DNA of 64,000 bases, from the NCBI GenBank assembly GCA_031841125.1, contig CM063107.1, forward strand, positions 68,397,814 through 68,461,813, in the 5' to 3' direction. Position 1 is the stretch's first letter. Every line of letters begins with the position of its first letter. The stretch comes from Acanthococcus lagerstroemiae. Its lineage: Eukaryota; Arthropoda; Insecta; Hemiptera; Eriococcidae. The translations under genes and the position numbers were made by a program. Shown here in pieces: positions 1 to 11,023 of the stretch. The notes beneath the pieces are model-generated. The model did not search any database. It was not told where the DNA came from and was given only the letters and a program-made list of their open reading frames with translations.

Positions 1-332
1 TCGCCTCAGCTTATTGAAACACGTTTCCATGAAATTGCGGTACTCTATCAGGTCTTCCAATTTGACGATGAAATCTCGGTCTTTGTGGAATTCGGTCGAA
101 CCGAACGTACGTTCGCAATGCTCGTTGTTAATCGCATTCAGCAGGGCGGTTTCCGCTTTGGTGATCCTGAAGCTGGTAACACTGACGCAAGTCAACATCT
201 CCGTGTTGAACGAGTTCAGGTAACTGTTGAGCACTTTCATCTCGGCCATTCGAACTGACACGTATCTAGAACCGTCTTTCTTGAGTAAGCACGGAATACA
301 GGTGTTACCAACGAGGGCCCAAGAGTAACGAC
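1..332 (-). CDS. partial coding exon, unrecognised protein; runs off left edge
   Basis: Read on the minus strand, the frame is open for about 110 codons from a splice acceptor (TTTTGTTGCAG, exon beginning at 332) to base 1. It has no stop in the window, so the exon continues to the left. The peptide begins RYSWALVGNTCIPCLL; an internal Met-Ala-Glu-Met lies at 249. It ends with an acidic/aromatic stretch (KLEDLIEY, then ETCFNKLRR). Codon use is balanced and GC-richer than the flanks, and the only start-to-stop frame on the plus strand here (14-223) is its shadow. The first two bases (GT) complete a codon split by the upstream intron. No membrane segment or catalytic motif is visible. The spacing of Cys, the TSFxIT-like segment and LLNxIN recall uncharacterised arthropod proteins, but this is unverified memory. 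The upstream exon was not found. Confidence 0.72.
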
Positions 333-1262
333 CTGCAACAAAACACACCGTGTAAGTGGTACGTAATACCAGAATAACAACCGATGAGGTTGACCTAAAC
401 AACTACCACGAACCGAGAAAAACTGCCGAGTTTATTTTTAAAACAGTATGTTTCCGTCATATCGTTTTTGGATGTTATCCAATCACCAGTTAACAAGTCA
501 CTAATGGAACAACATACAAAAATGATCTGACAATCACAAACTACTTTCAATATGAAATCTGTTAATCTGAACCGACTTCAAGAACTATAACTAGGTAGTT
601 TTATACTTAAGACTAACTATGAACTCAGAAGAGCCAAAGCTAGCAATATGGATACGAATGCAATTTTACTAGCTACACGTCTACATACTGTATCCGGCAA
701 GTCAAATTAATCAAAAAATATACAATTAATTATTTCAGAGCAGAAGGTTCTTAAAGATGGAAACACATAATTTTTCAAAACAATAGTCTGCCATATACGG
801 TTGATTCATTCACGTAACTGGACAGGCTAATTGAGGACACTGGGTTGAAGAACTATCAACGTGAAGTAACACACTAGTAAGTATGAGAGAGGAATATGAA
901 CTAACTTATCAAGTTCACAAAATTTAAGCACCCCCGGCCAGTCATTCAAAAGATCCAGTTACTGCTGATGATTATTGAGATTTCATCAACATTATATGTT
1001 GTAGGGAAAACAGCGTTGTAAACTCAAAATTCTTTCTCAACATACATGAGCTTGGAGGTCGAACCAGGGAAGCTCATTCCTTATTCTATGTTGTTCCTGC
1101 AAGCTAGACGCCTTCGCTATTTATTTGAACCCACAGACAACCTGTCGGTGGAGTACCTTGAAACCATCTCTATAAACATCTCTTAATCTCCAACTGACAT
1201 ATTCAGCTATTGAGATCTAAAGACCATTGGTATCTTGACATCAAAACTTAGCTCGCCAAGAC
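333..1262. other. no gene seen; probable intron or intergenic DNA
   Basis: AT-rich sequence. The first bases next to 332 form the polypyrimidine tract of the acceptor. I found no coding frame, RNA gene or clear repeat in the remainder. Confidence 0.5.
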
Positions 1263-1292
1263 ACCGTATTCCACAGCACATGCGCTATCAAA

Positions 1293-1722
1293 TTGAATGC
1301 TGGGAATGCTAAGTATGCTAAGTGCAAAAAACTAAATGTTACAGGAGAGGGGAAAATAAGTTTCGAAGGCATAGTGCGCAGTATTGGAAGAGAGAAAGCA
1401 GCTTTGAATGCGGGAACTGCAAACTATACTAAGTGCCAGATACCAAATTTCTACAGGAGAGAGAAACACAAGTTTGCAGTGCAATGAGAACGTCCTGTAG
1501 TTCAGCAGAGTACCTGGATGGCAGTTAGCATGGTTTGCATAAAAATAAGGTTATGGAGTTACAGACAGCAAAATCTTCTGGTGGAAATATGACTTTATTT
1601 GAATAGTGTTACCACACTTATGAACCTCTGTATGCCTGTGGGATATGACTTAGCATATTTTACACCAAAAAAACTGATTTCAAAAAACGGCACTTAGCAT
1701 ACTTTGCATTTCCGACATTCAA
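1293..1722. mobile_element. TIR element with AAGTATGCTAAGTGC ends
   Basis: The left end (TTGAATGCTGGGAATGCTAA followed by GTATGCTAAGTGC) is repeated inverted at the right end (GGCACTTAGCATACTTTGCA at 1689 to CATTCAA at 1722). A partial direct copy of the left end starts near 1405, so the element carries an internal duplication of about 110 bp. It splits the tandem monomer around GCGCTATCAAA. No convincing target duplication was resolved. Superfamily unknown. Confidence 0.55.
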
Positions 1723-1880
1723 TATTGAACGCGTGCACAATGATGTCTTGATGCGATATCTGAGCGCTTTCATCGTCGCTTCATTACATACCATACGCGC
1801 TACTGAACGTCCTACCGGTGCACAGGTGCTGACTGAGTCCTACAAGCCTCCCCACACCTCATTCCACACCTATGCACTAA

Positions 1881-2038
1881 AGCACCTATAAAAAGGGAGT
1901 ATGCGCATACGCCATTTTGTTTGCAAAAGCGCCCGTCGATGCCGAATTGACTGCACGGTACGCATAGTCGGATTGGGCATCGACGGACACTTTTGCAAAC
2001 AATATGGCGTATGCGCATACTTGGTTTTTATAGGTGCT
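1881..2038. mobile_element. foldback MITE, about 75-bp arms, CTAA flanks
   Basis: The arm starting AGCACCTATAAAAAG pairs with the right arm over about 75 bases, including GTATGCGCATACGCCAT and TTTGCAAAAG. CTAA lies immediately outside both ends (1877-1880, 2039-2042), a possible 4-bp target duplication. The inner arms contain the palindrome TATGCGCATA. There is no coding capacity. Because the arms are long relative to the element, transcripts would fold into a hairpin. Confidence 0.7.
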
Positions 2039-2486
2039 CTAATATGCACTGTCAAACCTTCCACAAGTGCACGATGCTATCTCAACGGCACGCAGCGTTC
2101 AGTTTTCCTCACATATCCCATGCACTATCAAATATGCTATTTCACTGGAGCGTTGAACTCTCTTCAGTCTTCACCACATCTTACGGGCACCACGTGCGCT
2201 ATCAAACGTTCCATATGTGCAGGATGCGGTCTTAGCAGTAAGCTCTCCTTGCCACACCTCCTATCTGTCAAATATTTCATGTGCGCACAATGACATCTTG
2301 ACACGGTTGAACCCTCCGCGCCTCTTTCCTTCCGAGATCACACACTCGACGCACCATATCTAATCAACAGGACTCTAGAACACAGGCTGCTTTCAACAGA
2401 TCTTTCATTTATACACAGACACTCAGTTGATAATTAGAAGAAACAGCGACAATACCGACTGGAACCGACAGTACACAGAACCAAGT

Positions 2487-2733
2487 CTTTTATCTAATTT
2501 ACTCTCAACCCGAGCCCTGGAATCCGCCCTTTCGAGCATTACTTCAGAGACGTCGGGGAGGCTGTTAGGGCTGTCTTAGCCCTCTTCTCAACTTGCCGAA
2601 AAATCGGCCTAGGTCGAAATGTAGCGAGTTGCTACGTGGGCTCGAACCCGGCACCTCCGGATTCCGAGTCCAGCGCGCTATCCACTCGGCCAACCAGACC
2701 ACATGCCTCTCTGCTTTAAGCAAATCCAAACAA
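2487..2733 (-). mobile_element. tRNA-derived SINE with exact 14-bp target duplication
   Basis: On the minus strand a tRNA-like head carries an A box (TGGCCGAGTGGA) and B box (GGGTTCGAGCCC). Its anticodon stem-loop resembles tRNA-Ser, but the loop CTCGGAA would read CGG. A body follows containing GGGCTAAGACAGCCCTAAC and a tail GTAAATTAGATAAAAG. The 14-mer ACACAGAACCAAGT occurs at 2473-2486 and 2734-2747, so the insertion is fully bounded. About 30 extra bases precede the tRNA head. A second copy is at 11892. It is not a tRNA gene: there is no 3' acceptor-stem partner. Confidence 0.88.
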
Positions 2734-2747
2734 ACACAGAACCAAGT

Positions 2748-5700
2748 GCCGGGAATCCTAAATTTTCTCAAGTTTGTTTCATATCAAAGTGAATTTCAAC
2801 TTATAAGCTCATTCTGACTTCCTCTACAACTTTCAAGCCCCATGAAAACGCTATCAAACTTGTTACGACTAATGTAGTTTGAAATTTGCTCCTCTAAAAA
2901 TCTGATTTCCCCGCTTTCCCCGCCCACGAAAGATTGGTAATAACCCTGCAACTTGCTAACACTTTTTGGAAAATTTTCAACGTTCATTACAATACCACAC
3001 AATTTTATCTCACGTGGAGCGAAGGGAAGCAGTCCTTAGAGTAGGTGACACTCGTCAACTTGTAATGCTCATGTGGGAAACGCTCCAACTGCCCCTGGCT
3101 TGTTCAGAACTTGGAAAACACCAACCAACTTGCTTAAGGGTCGCTAAGATTGCTCAAAGCTCGTTTACTTCTCTTCATGAGTTTTTCAAATTTGATTATG
3201 ACGGCGTTATGATCCAAACTTTTCAGATCCTTTTCATACTTTTGAAGTGCAATATAAAGTTGATTCTTAAAACAAATTAAGACTCGTTAATACTCCTTTA
3301 AGACTCCTCCCAAGTTCCAGACACTTTGTTAAAGACTGTTCAAGACTTTTCACAACTATTCCGCTTCAAAACTTGATCAAGTTTTATAAAAATTCACCCA
3401 TACTTACTAGTTTCTAAATTATTGCTGCACAGGTCAAAGACACGAGTGGACGGAAAGGCTAGAGGGAGGAGAGAGGGGAGAGACAAAATGAATCGAGGTA
3501 AATAAACTGAGGAAATTGTACAAACAGACGCTCTTCAAGATTCTGTCAAACATTTTAATAATCATTCAAGACTTCATGACTCGCAGATTTCCCGTTTTCT
3601 CAGACTTGATTACAACTTCTTAAAACGCCTCAAGACTCTTTGTAACTCGATACTACTTTCAAAACTTCCATCACTGTTTAGAATTCCTTCAGACCTGTGA
3701 TTCTCCAGGACACTGGTCCGCTTGGTCATTTGTGAAGCGTGTTTCATTTCTATTTTCTGGGCGGGGCAGTAGCCCCAATGCCTCCCCCATGGATCCTCGC
3801 CTCCTTTCAAAGGTCGTTCTGACAGACTTGTTAACAGGCTTCATTATTTCATTCGACACATTCTCATCTTTAGGTCAATTCAAGTTCACATTACAGGACT
3901 CAGGTATTCACTTACAGTGAAAAAGCACGTGAGAAGAGTGAATTCATTTCGTGGTTGGCGCTAGTTACAATCTCAATTCGAAATTAGTCGAGAGTAAAAT
4001 TCGATCGCTGAAATACAATCATACAGATCGAAGGGATGAATGGAGAAGCTAGATGGAGAGATGAGTAAAGGCTAGGAAATCGAGGACTAGACAGTTTCCA
4101 AACGAGACAGAGAAAACTCGGGCCGGGTAGGAGGAAGGAGGAGGAAAATGCTTTGCCATATAGCTTGGACCTTTCTCGAAAATCGCAACCTTGCGAAGAG
4201 TAAAAAAAAATCGGACTATGTAAAAAAGATCACACGATGCACATTCCTGAGCTCTAAGAAAATCCGCGCCCGGGGGAATCCCCCCCCCTCGTCACTCCTG
4301 TTTTCAAGACAAATCGAAGCTCTTTGTAACGTTCTTTCAAACCGTTTCACAAAGACTGTTCACGACTCGTTTATAACTCTCCATTAATCATCCAGACGTG
4401 CTGAAGGCTTTGTCCGACCCTTCTGAACTTGATCACCATTTTCGAACACCTTGGAGACTTTTTCAATATTCGATACGACGTTTGAAAACTCGTAAACCGC
4501 CTTCAAAACTTCACCATTGTTTGGAATTCCTCCAGCTGAGACGCTCCCGAAGAGTGGACACTTGGTCATTTTTGAAGGGTTTTCAAGTTCGATTTTCCTC
4601 TTTGGACGGAACAGTTGTCCCCATTACCTCCCCGTACATCATACATCCTTCTGAGTTATTTTGGCAGCCAGACATGTGAACTGGCCAGTCAATTAAAGGT
4701 GAGTTTACACGACAGAAACGAGGTGTTTGAAATGGATTTATTCAGAGTTCTTTCCTAGAGACCTAGAGGCAGAATTAGAGCAGTCTATAGATTACAATTA
4801 CTTTGACATTCACTAAAGCATGGTCCACACACATTATATCACAAACGATTTCAAAAGTATTCTACTGGGACATGGAATGAAATGTAGAGCACTCGTGACA
4901 CCACACGCACACTAACGAACACATGTACAAAAGTTCAGTGATCAATATTTCCCCTTCCATTAACAAGAGGAGCAACGATCGGTTTTATAATATGAGGATT
5001 TCATCAGTTAGTTTGTATCAATGATTTCTCAATTTGTAGTCAATTTTATACAACAATGATGTCAATAAGAATTATACGTTTTCAAAAATTCGAAATATCG
5101 AATCATCGCTTGTACATTTCTTATGGGAGCGAATTATTCGATCACTCAAACTAGATAGGTTCTCAGTTCTGCCACCAGGCATCAGCCACTTCGATTCCGT
5201 GTCCCAATGATGCAACCTTTCAAAAAGCTTACATAAATATTTATAGAACTTCACATGCTGTACAATGCTCTCTTCCTGTAATTGGGCGTAAGGCTATTGG
5301 CACGATGTTGAATACAAAAAAAAAAAAAAAAACAGAACATTTCATATAACAGACGGTATGTTTTATGAGATCTATTGTACATGATAGTACCACGGCTAAC
5401 TAGTGTAGCTACATGGAAAACAAAAATGTGAACGCATTGAAGGTATTTCTTTTTTCTAGCGCCTTTTTTTCAACATTTTGCAGCTTCTCATGATCGAATG
5501 TGACCATTTCATTAATATGTACGTTACTCGGGTAGATTGGGAGATTTCATATTCGTTTGTATTGAAGAAAATGAAAATTCATCATGGAGCACTCAATCAT
5601 GTTGTCCAGGGAATACCTCCAGCCTTTCGCCTTAGACAATAAATTTATAAGTTTTACGGTTATTTGCCCCGCATTCTCCTAGTGAACGTGTTGAAAAATG

Positions 5701-5822
5701 TTCTGACTGAATGAAAAGAACGAATGTCAATTTTTCGAATGAACGGTTGAGACCCTCGTGACGAGACACTTGAAAATGATATGTCACACGAATTCACTTT
5801 TCCAAACTGTGCCCCCATCACC
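2748..5822. other. intergenic DNA, no gene recognised
   Basis: The short open frames here (for example 2796-3002 minus and 4148-4387 plus) show no domain or splice context. It holds a diverged direct duplication (see 3610-4640), a poly-A run near 5316 and many TTCAAGACT-like words. I see nothing else. Confidence 0.4.
3610..4640 (+). repeat. diverged direct duplication, about 190-bp units
   Basis: The segment around 3640-3800 (CTTCCATCACTGTTTAGAATTCC..., CTTGGTCATTTGTGAAG, GTAGCCCCAATGCCTCCCCC) is repeated in the same order at about 4500-4640 (CTTCACCATTGTTTGGAATTCC..., CTTGGTCATTTTTGAAG, GTTGTCCCCATTACCTCCCC). The intervening bases are rich in related TTCAAAACTC words. Confidence 0.5.
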
Positions 5823-6633
5823 TCACGAATTTTCATAAGTGACGGTCACTATGTGGGGCCCATCGTTCACCTGCCCGGACACAACTAAGCTGTACTTCAG
5901 TTCGTCCCCATCCTCAAAGAAAGTCCACTGGGATGGCTGTAACAGGAAATTCGACTCAAGTGCGAATCGCTCAACATGAAAACATATTGACTAATAAATC
6001 AGAGGAAGCCGGGGCTGAATGGATCATTGCAGACGATAGTTTTCGTATCAAAAATCGGAAGCGGAAGCTTCTAGGTCAATATTTTCACGTGAAATCTGAC
6101 AGTTACGTTTTACATCCTGGATTCTGGACCAGTACTTCTACTGAAAAAAAGTAATCGGATGTTTACCATGTCGACTAGGCTCATCATCTTGGTCGTCTGC
6201 GGTATCATTCTGCGGATTATTCAGGCAAGCTGCCGGCATTCTCAGCTTATAACGGTCTGAACGGGCAGAATACGCGATTTCATTGAAGTAAATGAAGTAA
6301 CGTTGATCTTCCCGATCGCTCGAATTCGATTCACAATACTGTAAACACATATACACCATCAAAATAGGACCTCGAAAGGCTTCAAAATTTCAAAATCATA
6401 ACTGATTACACGCATACTGGGGAGTTGGGCTACACCAGATCATGACAACATAGTACAGAATATTAGAACGCAGCTTCCATTACCATATAACCAGGCAAAT
6501 CATCTTCAAATCCACAAAACGTAACGGTTCTATCACCAGCTCCTGTGAGCACTGCCAACCGCAATTTTGAAATACGTTTCAAATTTACGAGAGATACAAT
6601 ACCAGAATTCGTGACATATATCAAGTGCCAGAG
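5823..6633 (-). CDS. three 3' exons of an unrecognised gene
   Basis: Exon a (6633-6484) follows acceptor GTTGCATTAG and encodes 50 codons (LWHLIYVTNSGIVSLVNLKR, later VLTGAGDRTVTFCGFEDDLP). Exon b (6338-6167) follows GTGTTTACAG and joins exon a in phase 0 across donor ATG|GTAATG; it encodes RYFIYFNEIAYSARSDRYKL, then an acidic DDQDDE stretch, ending at donor CATG|GTAAAC. Exon c (5936-5823) follows CTGTTACAG and encodes PSQWTFFEDGDELKYSLVVS through TYENS and a TGA stop. Exon b ends in phase 1, whereas exon c is only long and open in phase 0; a missed mini-exon, a different donor or an indel could explain it. The first exon is not found. Exon a has a beta-propeller-like rhythm, but no family is recognised. 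Confidence 0.6.
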
Positions 6634-6759
6634 CTAATGCAACATAAGCATTACACATTTCAACCTCGAATTTACGTTTTCTCTTCATGGTGAAAGATTT
6701 CAAAAGCGAAATGCAACTAAGGCATACTTCCAAAAACTAGGATCACACAACATACCAAC

Positions 6760-7120
6760 AATCAGATATCACATTCGTTATCACTACCGCCGAGCCCGGA
6801 CCGATGCCAATGTTTATTTTGAATTTCAGTCGCTGAACTCATCACGTGGTATCTCAATTTTCACATAAATCCGGAACAGATACGCGGTATTACATTACCC
6901 GAGTTCAAATACACACGAGGAAAAAAAAACGGCGACAGGATACTCACGCTTTGTTTATAAATTTCGCCGGCGAGGTACGCGCCGCGAACCAACAAGAACA
7001 AGCGAACGCAACGGGGAAAAAAAAAGAAGCAAACCACACGAACAAACTCGTCGCGGTAACTCGTTCTGGCTCCAACGAAACGAGAACTGTAACTGCATGA
7101 GTGTGAGAGTCTGAGACTCT
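6760..7120 (-). promoter_or_regulatory. CpG-rich tract with strong donor; possible first exon of the 6.6-kb gene
   Basis: Upstream of the minus-strand exons the DNA becomes unusually CpG-rich around 6960-7110 (GCGAACGCAACG, CTCGCCGGCGAAAT). A strong donor on the minus strand, AAAGC|GTGAGT, has its last exonic base at 6948, and another donor-like TTGTTG|GTATGT lies at about 6755. No ATG-initiated frame through these joins exon a cleanly, so this may be a 5' untranslated exon or promoter. Inference only. Confidence 0.25.
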
Positions 7121-8412
7121 GGCATTTGCCTCAAAATAAAAAACGGAAACGACAAAAACCATTAACGATGTACCGCACCCGGTTACCCTGGACAGGGTAG
7201 GATCGGAGAGGGTTGGGAAGGAACACTATTTCCGAGAAGGTTATAGTGGGGATAAAACTATCCTCCCTCCCCCGAACCGTAAAATGTACCTATAATTATT
7301 TAAATTGTCGACCAATCAGAACGCAGAATGCCTATCTTTGATGACGTCACCGAAGTGTAAATACAAAAAACTACAACAGCGGCAAACAGGATTATACAAG
7401 CTGTTCCCAGCTGTTCCACTTTCCAAGGTCTTTGGTACAGTCTGGTACGCGTAACACGTGCACGCCTCGTGCAATTAATCGACGGCATGGAAACTCATCT
7501 GAAATGAGAATTTCGGTTCAACGTCTGATAAAGAACGACGATTTGAACTCGGTTACCCGATGACAATAATTTTTGAATTTTGAAAACCGAAAAACGATAG
7601 AAAATGGCCCGGCGAAGTTGTGAAATTGACGTTGCACTTTTAGCCGAGAATGTACGCAGACATGAATAACCTGTCTGCGTGGAGGCAGTTTCCCCCACTG
7701 TCGGCTGCCCAACGCTTTCCTTTCTTCCACTAATCCCTCTCAGCCCACTGTTTACGACCTTGTAACCTTGTTTAACCATGATTGGCATGATTCTGATTGG
7801 ATTCATGTTTCATGATAGTGCAGCCGGCCGTTCCTGTTAGTACGTGCATTCAACTGTACCTTTTTTATTATGGAAGTTGGAAGAGAAAGGCGGCAGGAGT
7901 AAATATGTCTCAGGTCGTTAGCGTCAGTGACTTTTCATAGTTTTTCTTTTTCTTTTTTTCTTTCTTTCTTTTTTCTTTTCAAATTATCATATTTACCTAG
8001 AGGGATGAAAATGATGAAAATAGTTTTCTCCCTTTCTTCTCTTGGCGCAACTTCAACGAACATAGTAAAACGATTTCATACTGCATTAACTTGATTCACT
8101 CTCCAAAGGATATTGAACTCTTGTGCGTCTACATTCGTTGAAAGTCACTCAACTGCATTGATTGGAGAAAGTACATGCATGAATTCCAAACCAGAGAAAT
8201 TCTACGAACTTTCGAATTTTAAATGTTATTACAACATTACGAAATGAATGTCCATATTTAGCACAATATAAATACGTGCACTTGTTTGAGTACCGCGTGA
8301 TCGTGGTGCTCTCGTATTGGAATGTCAATATTAGTTAAAATAATAATTCCGCCATTCTGACTCAATTAATTAATCATTTTTCATATAGAGCAAAATAACA
8401 TTAATTTATGAA
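7121..8412. other. intergenic; CT microsatellite at 7941-7982
   Basis: No gene or defined element is seen. A TTTCTTTT-rich simple repeat occupies 7941-7982. The open frames at 7495-7806 (minus) have no recognisable content. Confidence 0.4.
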
Positions 8413-8789
8413 CAGCGGCGTAACTAGGGGCGGGCGCGACCAGACCAGGCCCGTCCAAGAATTCCTCGGCCCACTCATTAAAAAAAATTAAATCCTCCCT
8501 CCCCCCCCCCACAAAAAAAGAGTAAAAACCGTAGGTATTACATACATTTTATTTGCATGAAGACGGAACCGAGGAGGGGATTAGGGGACGGTAGCCCCCC
8601 CCATAAAAAAATCAATTTTGAAACGAAAAAAAAATGATGCCGATGCTCTGATGCGGTTACGTTGCGTCGTAGGTTCGTACAAATTTACAACTCATGGAAA
8701 TAGGTACCATATCGAGGTTTCACCCCGCCCAAGTTTTTTTTTTTCTAAATTCTAGCCCCCGCCGGGAAAAAGTTCTGGTTGCGCCCCTG
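8413..8789. mobile_element. probable hAT-like MITE, CAGCGGCGTAACTAGGGGCG end
   Basis: The left end CAGCGGCGTAACTAGGGGCG is matched by the inverted right end CTGGTTGCGCCCCTG. The interior is non-coding with C, G and A homopolymers. Flanking octamers (TTTATGAA, TATTTGCA) match only partly, so the boundaries are less certain than for the 33.2 and 48.8 kb relatives. Confidence 0.55.
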
Positions 8790-10569
8790 TATTTGCATAA
8801 CATAAGTCGTGTCACGAACGCCCGCATAATTACATTTTGTTGAATAGCAGTATTCATCCAAGTGAAACGTTTCTTTCCAAAAGGTGTTATCTCCATTTTT
8901 GACTTTTTTTGAGGTGAGCACTGATTCTCACATGGAATGTTGGCCCACTGCTGCCAATCTCAAGATAAATCTTGAGATTTCAAGATTTTGATGTTTTTCA
9001 CAAGATCTCAAGACTTTCATGAAAATCTCAAAGTTCTCAAGATTGTACATAGAACTGAGTGAATATGCATTGTTTCTTCAAATTTTTCACTTCCAAAATT
9101 TGGGAAATGGAAACTGTATCGCCTTATGGGAGTAATAAGCACTTGGATTTTACACAGTAATAAAAATATAACATACATCTGTGACCTGTCACAAGAAAAG
9201 AGCCCTTAGTGGCACCGAAACGTTCTAAGAAAAAGATGTAAGTAATAAAATTCTCTTCTCTCTTCTTCACAGTATTCAAGAACAAAAGTGAAAAGAAAAA
9301 GGAAGATTTTTAGGATCCTCAACAGAACTGAGAGTGAAGCGGGTGAAACAACAAATTTGATGGTCAGTAAACATTTAAAAAAGCAAAATTTTAGTCTTAA
9401 GATTTTTTACGAAGAATCCTAGGATTTTTCAACAGGCTTGGTTGGCAGCACTGCTATTAATGTTTGTGCTGTGATGTTGCGGTTGACAACTCTGCGGTGA
9501 AAATGTTCTTTTCCAAAAGGGGTTAACTCCATTGACAAGATTGAACGAAGTAAGGGATTTTTCAGACAGAATTTTTATTTACGATGTTCACTTTTCTCAT
9601 TTTTGGTAGAATACATGACTTTTTTCTTCGAGATTGCACATTTTGCCTCTCTGTATCTTAAGATCTGTCAATCCGACAATTTTTCTGTGAGATGAACCTC
9701 ATTTCGCATGTGTTCGAGAAGCACTATACCAACTTTCACAGCTCTACCATCTCTCAAGGTTGAGACAAACAGTTTTCGTATTTCCCCACAAAACAGTTTT
9801 TTGAAGATAACTCCTTTTGGAAAAAAACTTTTCATCATTTTTCAACTTCCCCCCCCCCTCGTCCACCCGAAACGCATTCAAAAAATTGATTTGGTCTTTA
9901 GCAACTTGCAACTCTGTGTTGGCTCTTCCGTACCCACTCAAGAAAAAAAGCTAGTTACGCTACCAATTATGAACAAATGAAAAGATGAAACTGCGCGTGA
10001 GATAAAAAAATTTTAATAATTGGAAAGGCCAATAAAAAATTGATCGCTAGGTAGTTTGTCAGCACAAGTTGATTTATGGATGGGATTTCTGTCATATGAT
10101 TTTACGGAACTCTAAAAAAATCTTCAAACTGGACAATCCGAATATTATGGTCTATAAATGAGTAATAAGGGTACGACCCCCCCCCCTCCCTACCACCCAT
10201 CCTGCGGAGACCGCAATTTCGGACAATTTGACTTTGTAGTCAGCAGTTTGAACGACCAGTCATAAAAAATTGATTTTTTTATTGTATATAAAATTTCTCC
10301 ACCTATCGGAATTTTTGGGCAAGTATTCGGGTTCTGTCATTTAATCTGCATTTTGAAAACATCATCTGCAAAAATACAGGGTGCTGCAGTTGAGTATACA
10401 AAGCCGACGGGTAAACTTTGTGTCGGCGAGAGGAACAAAAATCGTTATGCGCCCCAAAATTGAAGGGGCTACAAATGTTCGACATTTGAAAAGAAGCCAG
10501 CCATCCATTGAGAATCGGATAACTATAATACATTTTAATCTATAGCACATAATCACTGGGCAGATCAAA
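8790..10569. other. non-coding; dispersed CCAAAAGG motif and possible LINE tail
   Basis: A motif like TTTCCAAAAGGNGTTATCTC occurs at about 8874 and 9511 and, inverted, at about 9797. Around 9000 AAGATTTCAAGATTTT words repeat. At about 9190, AGTGGCACCGAAACGTTC resembles the conserved segment seen near 3' ends of some retroelements. No coding frame is supported. Confidence 0.35.
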
Positions 10570-11023
10570 ACGTTCGTAATGAATTTTTTTTAGACAGAAT
10601 GATTTTTTGTCATTTGTTCAGACGAGCATTTCATGTTTGTTTTTTTTTGTTGTTATGTCATGAATTTTGTCACTTTGTTTTTTCATCGTTTTGTTATGTC
10701 TTGACAAAATTATTTTATCGTATTGTCTTCCTTTTTGGCATGTCGCTTAGCGTAGTCTACTATCAATGGCGGGTCGCTTAGCATAATTTGGCATCAATTA
10801 CCACGTCGTTCAACATAGTTTATCATTTAATTGTTGACGAAATATCATAACATAATTTTTTCATCATTTTGTTTTGTCTGGATTCATTTTTTTTAATGTG
10901 ATATTGACAAAACGGTCGCGACAAAAGACAAGTTAAAATTTTGTCATACGACATTAATTTGAAAATTCAATTGCTGTCTCATCATCATTTCGTCATTTTG
11001 TTTTGTTATGTTTAACAACACTG
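10570..11023 (+). mobile_element. family D copy (ACAAAATGACAAAAT-rich)
   Basis: It matches the inverted family D copy at 50170-50614 along most of its length, including ATGTCGCTTAGCGTAGTCTA, CAACATAGTTTATCATTTAA and the end GTTTAACAACACTG. The left terminal repeat is degraded. It is rich in TTTTGTCATTTTGT words in both orientations and has no coding capacity. Confidence 0.7.

Larger units (their letters stand above)
1263..2340. repeat. degenerate tandem array broken by two insertions
   Basis: The motifs GCGCTATCAAA, ATGTGCACAATG and TGTCTTGA recur in the same order at about 1280, 1735, 2046, 2125, 2200 and 2270, with variants, suggesting an old array of roughly 80-110-bp units. A terminal-inverted-repeat element (1293-1722) and a foldback element (1881-2038) interrupt it. 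Short open frames here in both strands lie in the repeats and are not genes. Confidence 0.45.

Noticed and set aside
1812..2293. Overlapping frames of 64-130 codons
   Set aside because: They lie in a foldback element and a tandem repeat; the same peptide recurs on both strands because the DNA is palindromic.
2618..2700. tRNA gene on the minus strand
   Set aside because: It is the head of a SINE with an exact 14-bp duplication; no closing acceptor stem or CCA-adjacent structure.
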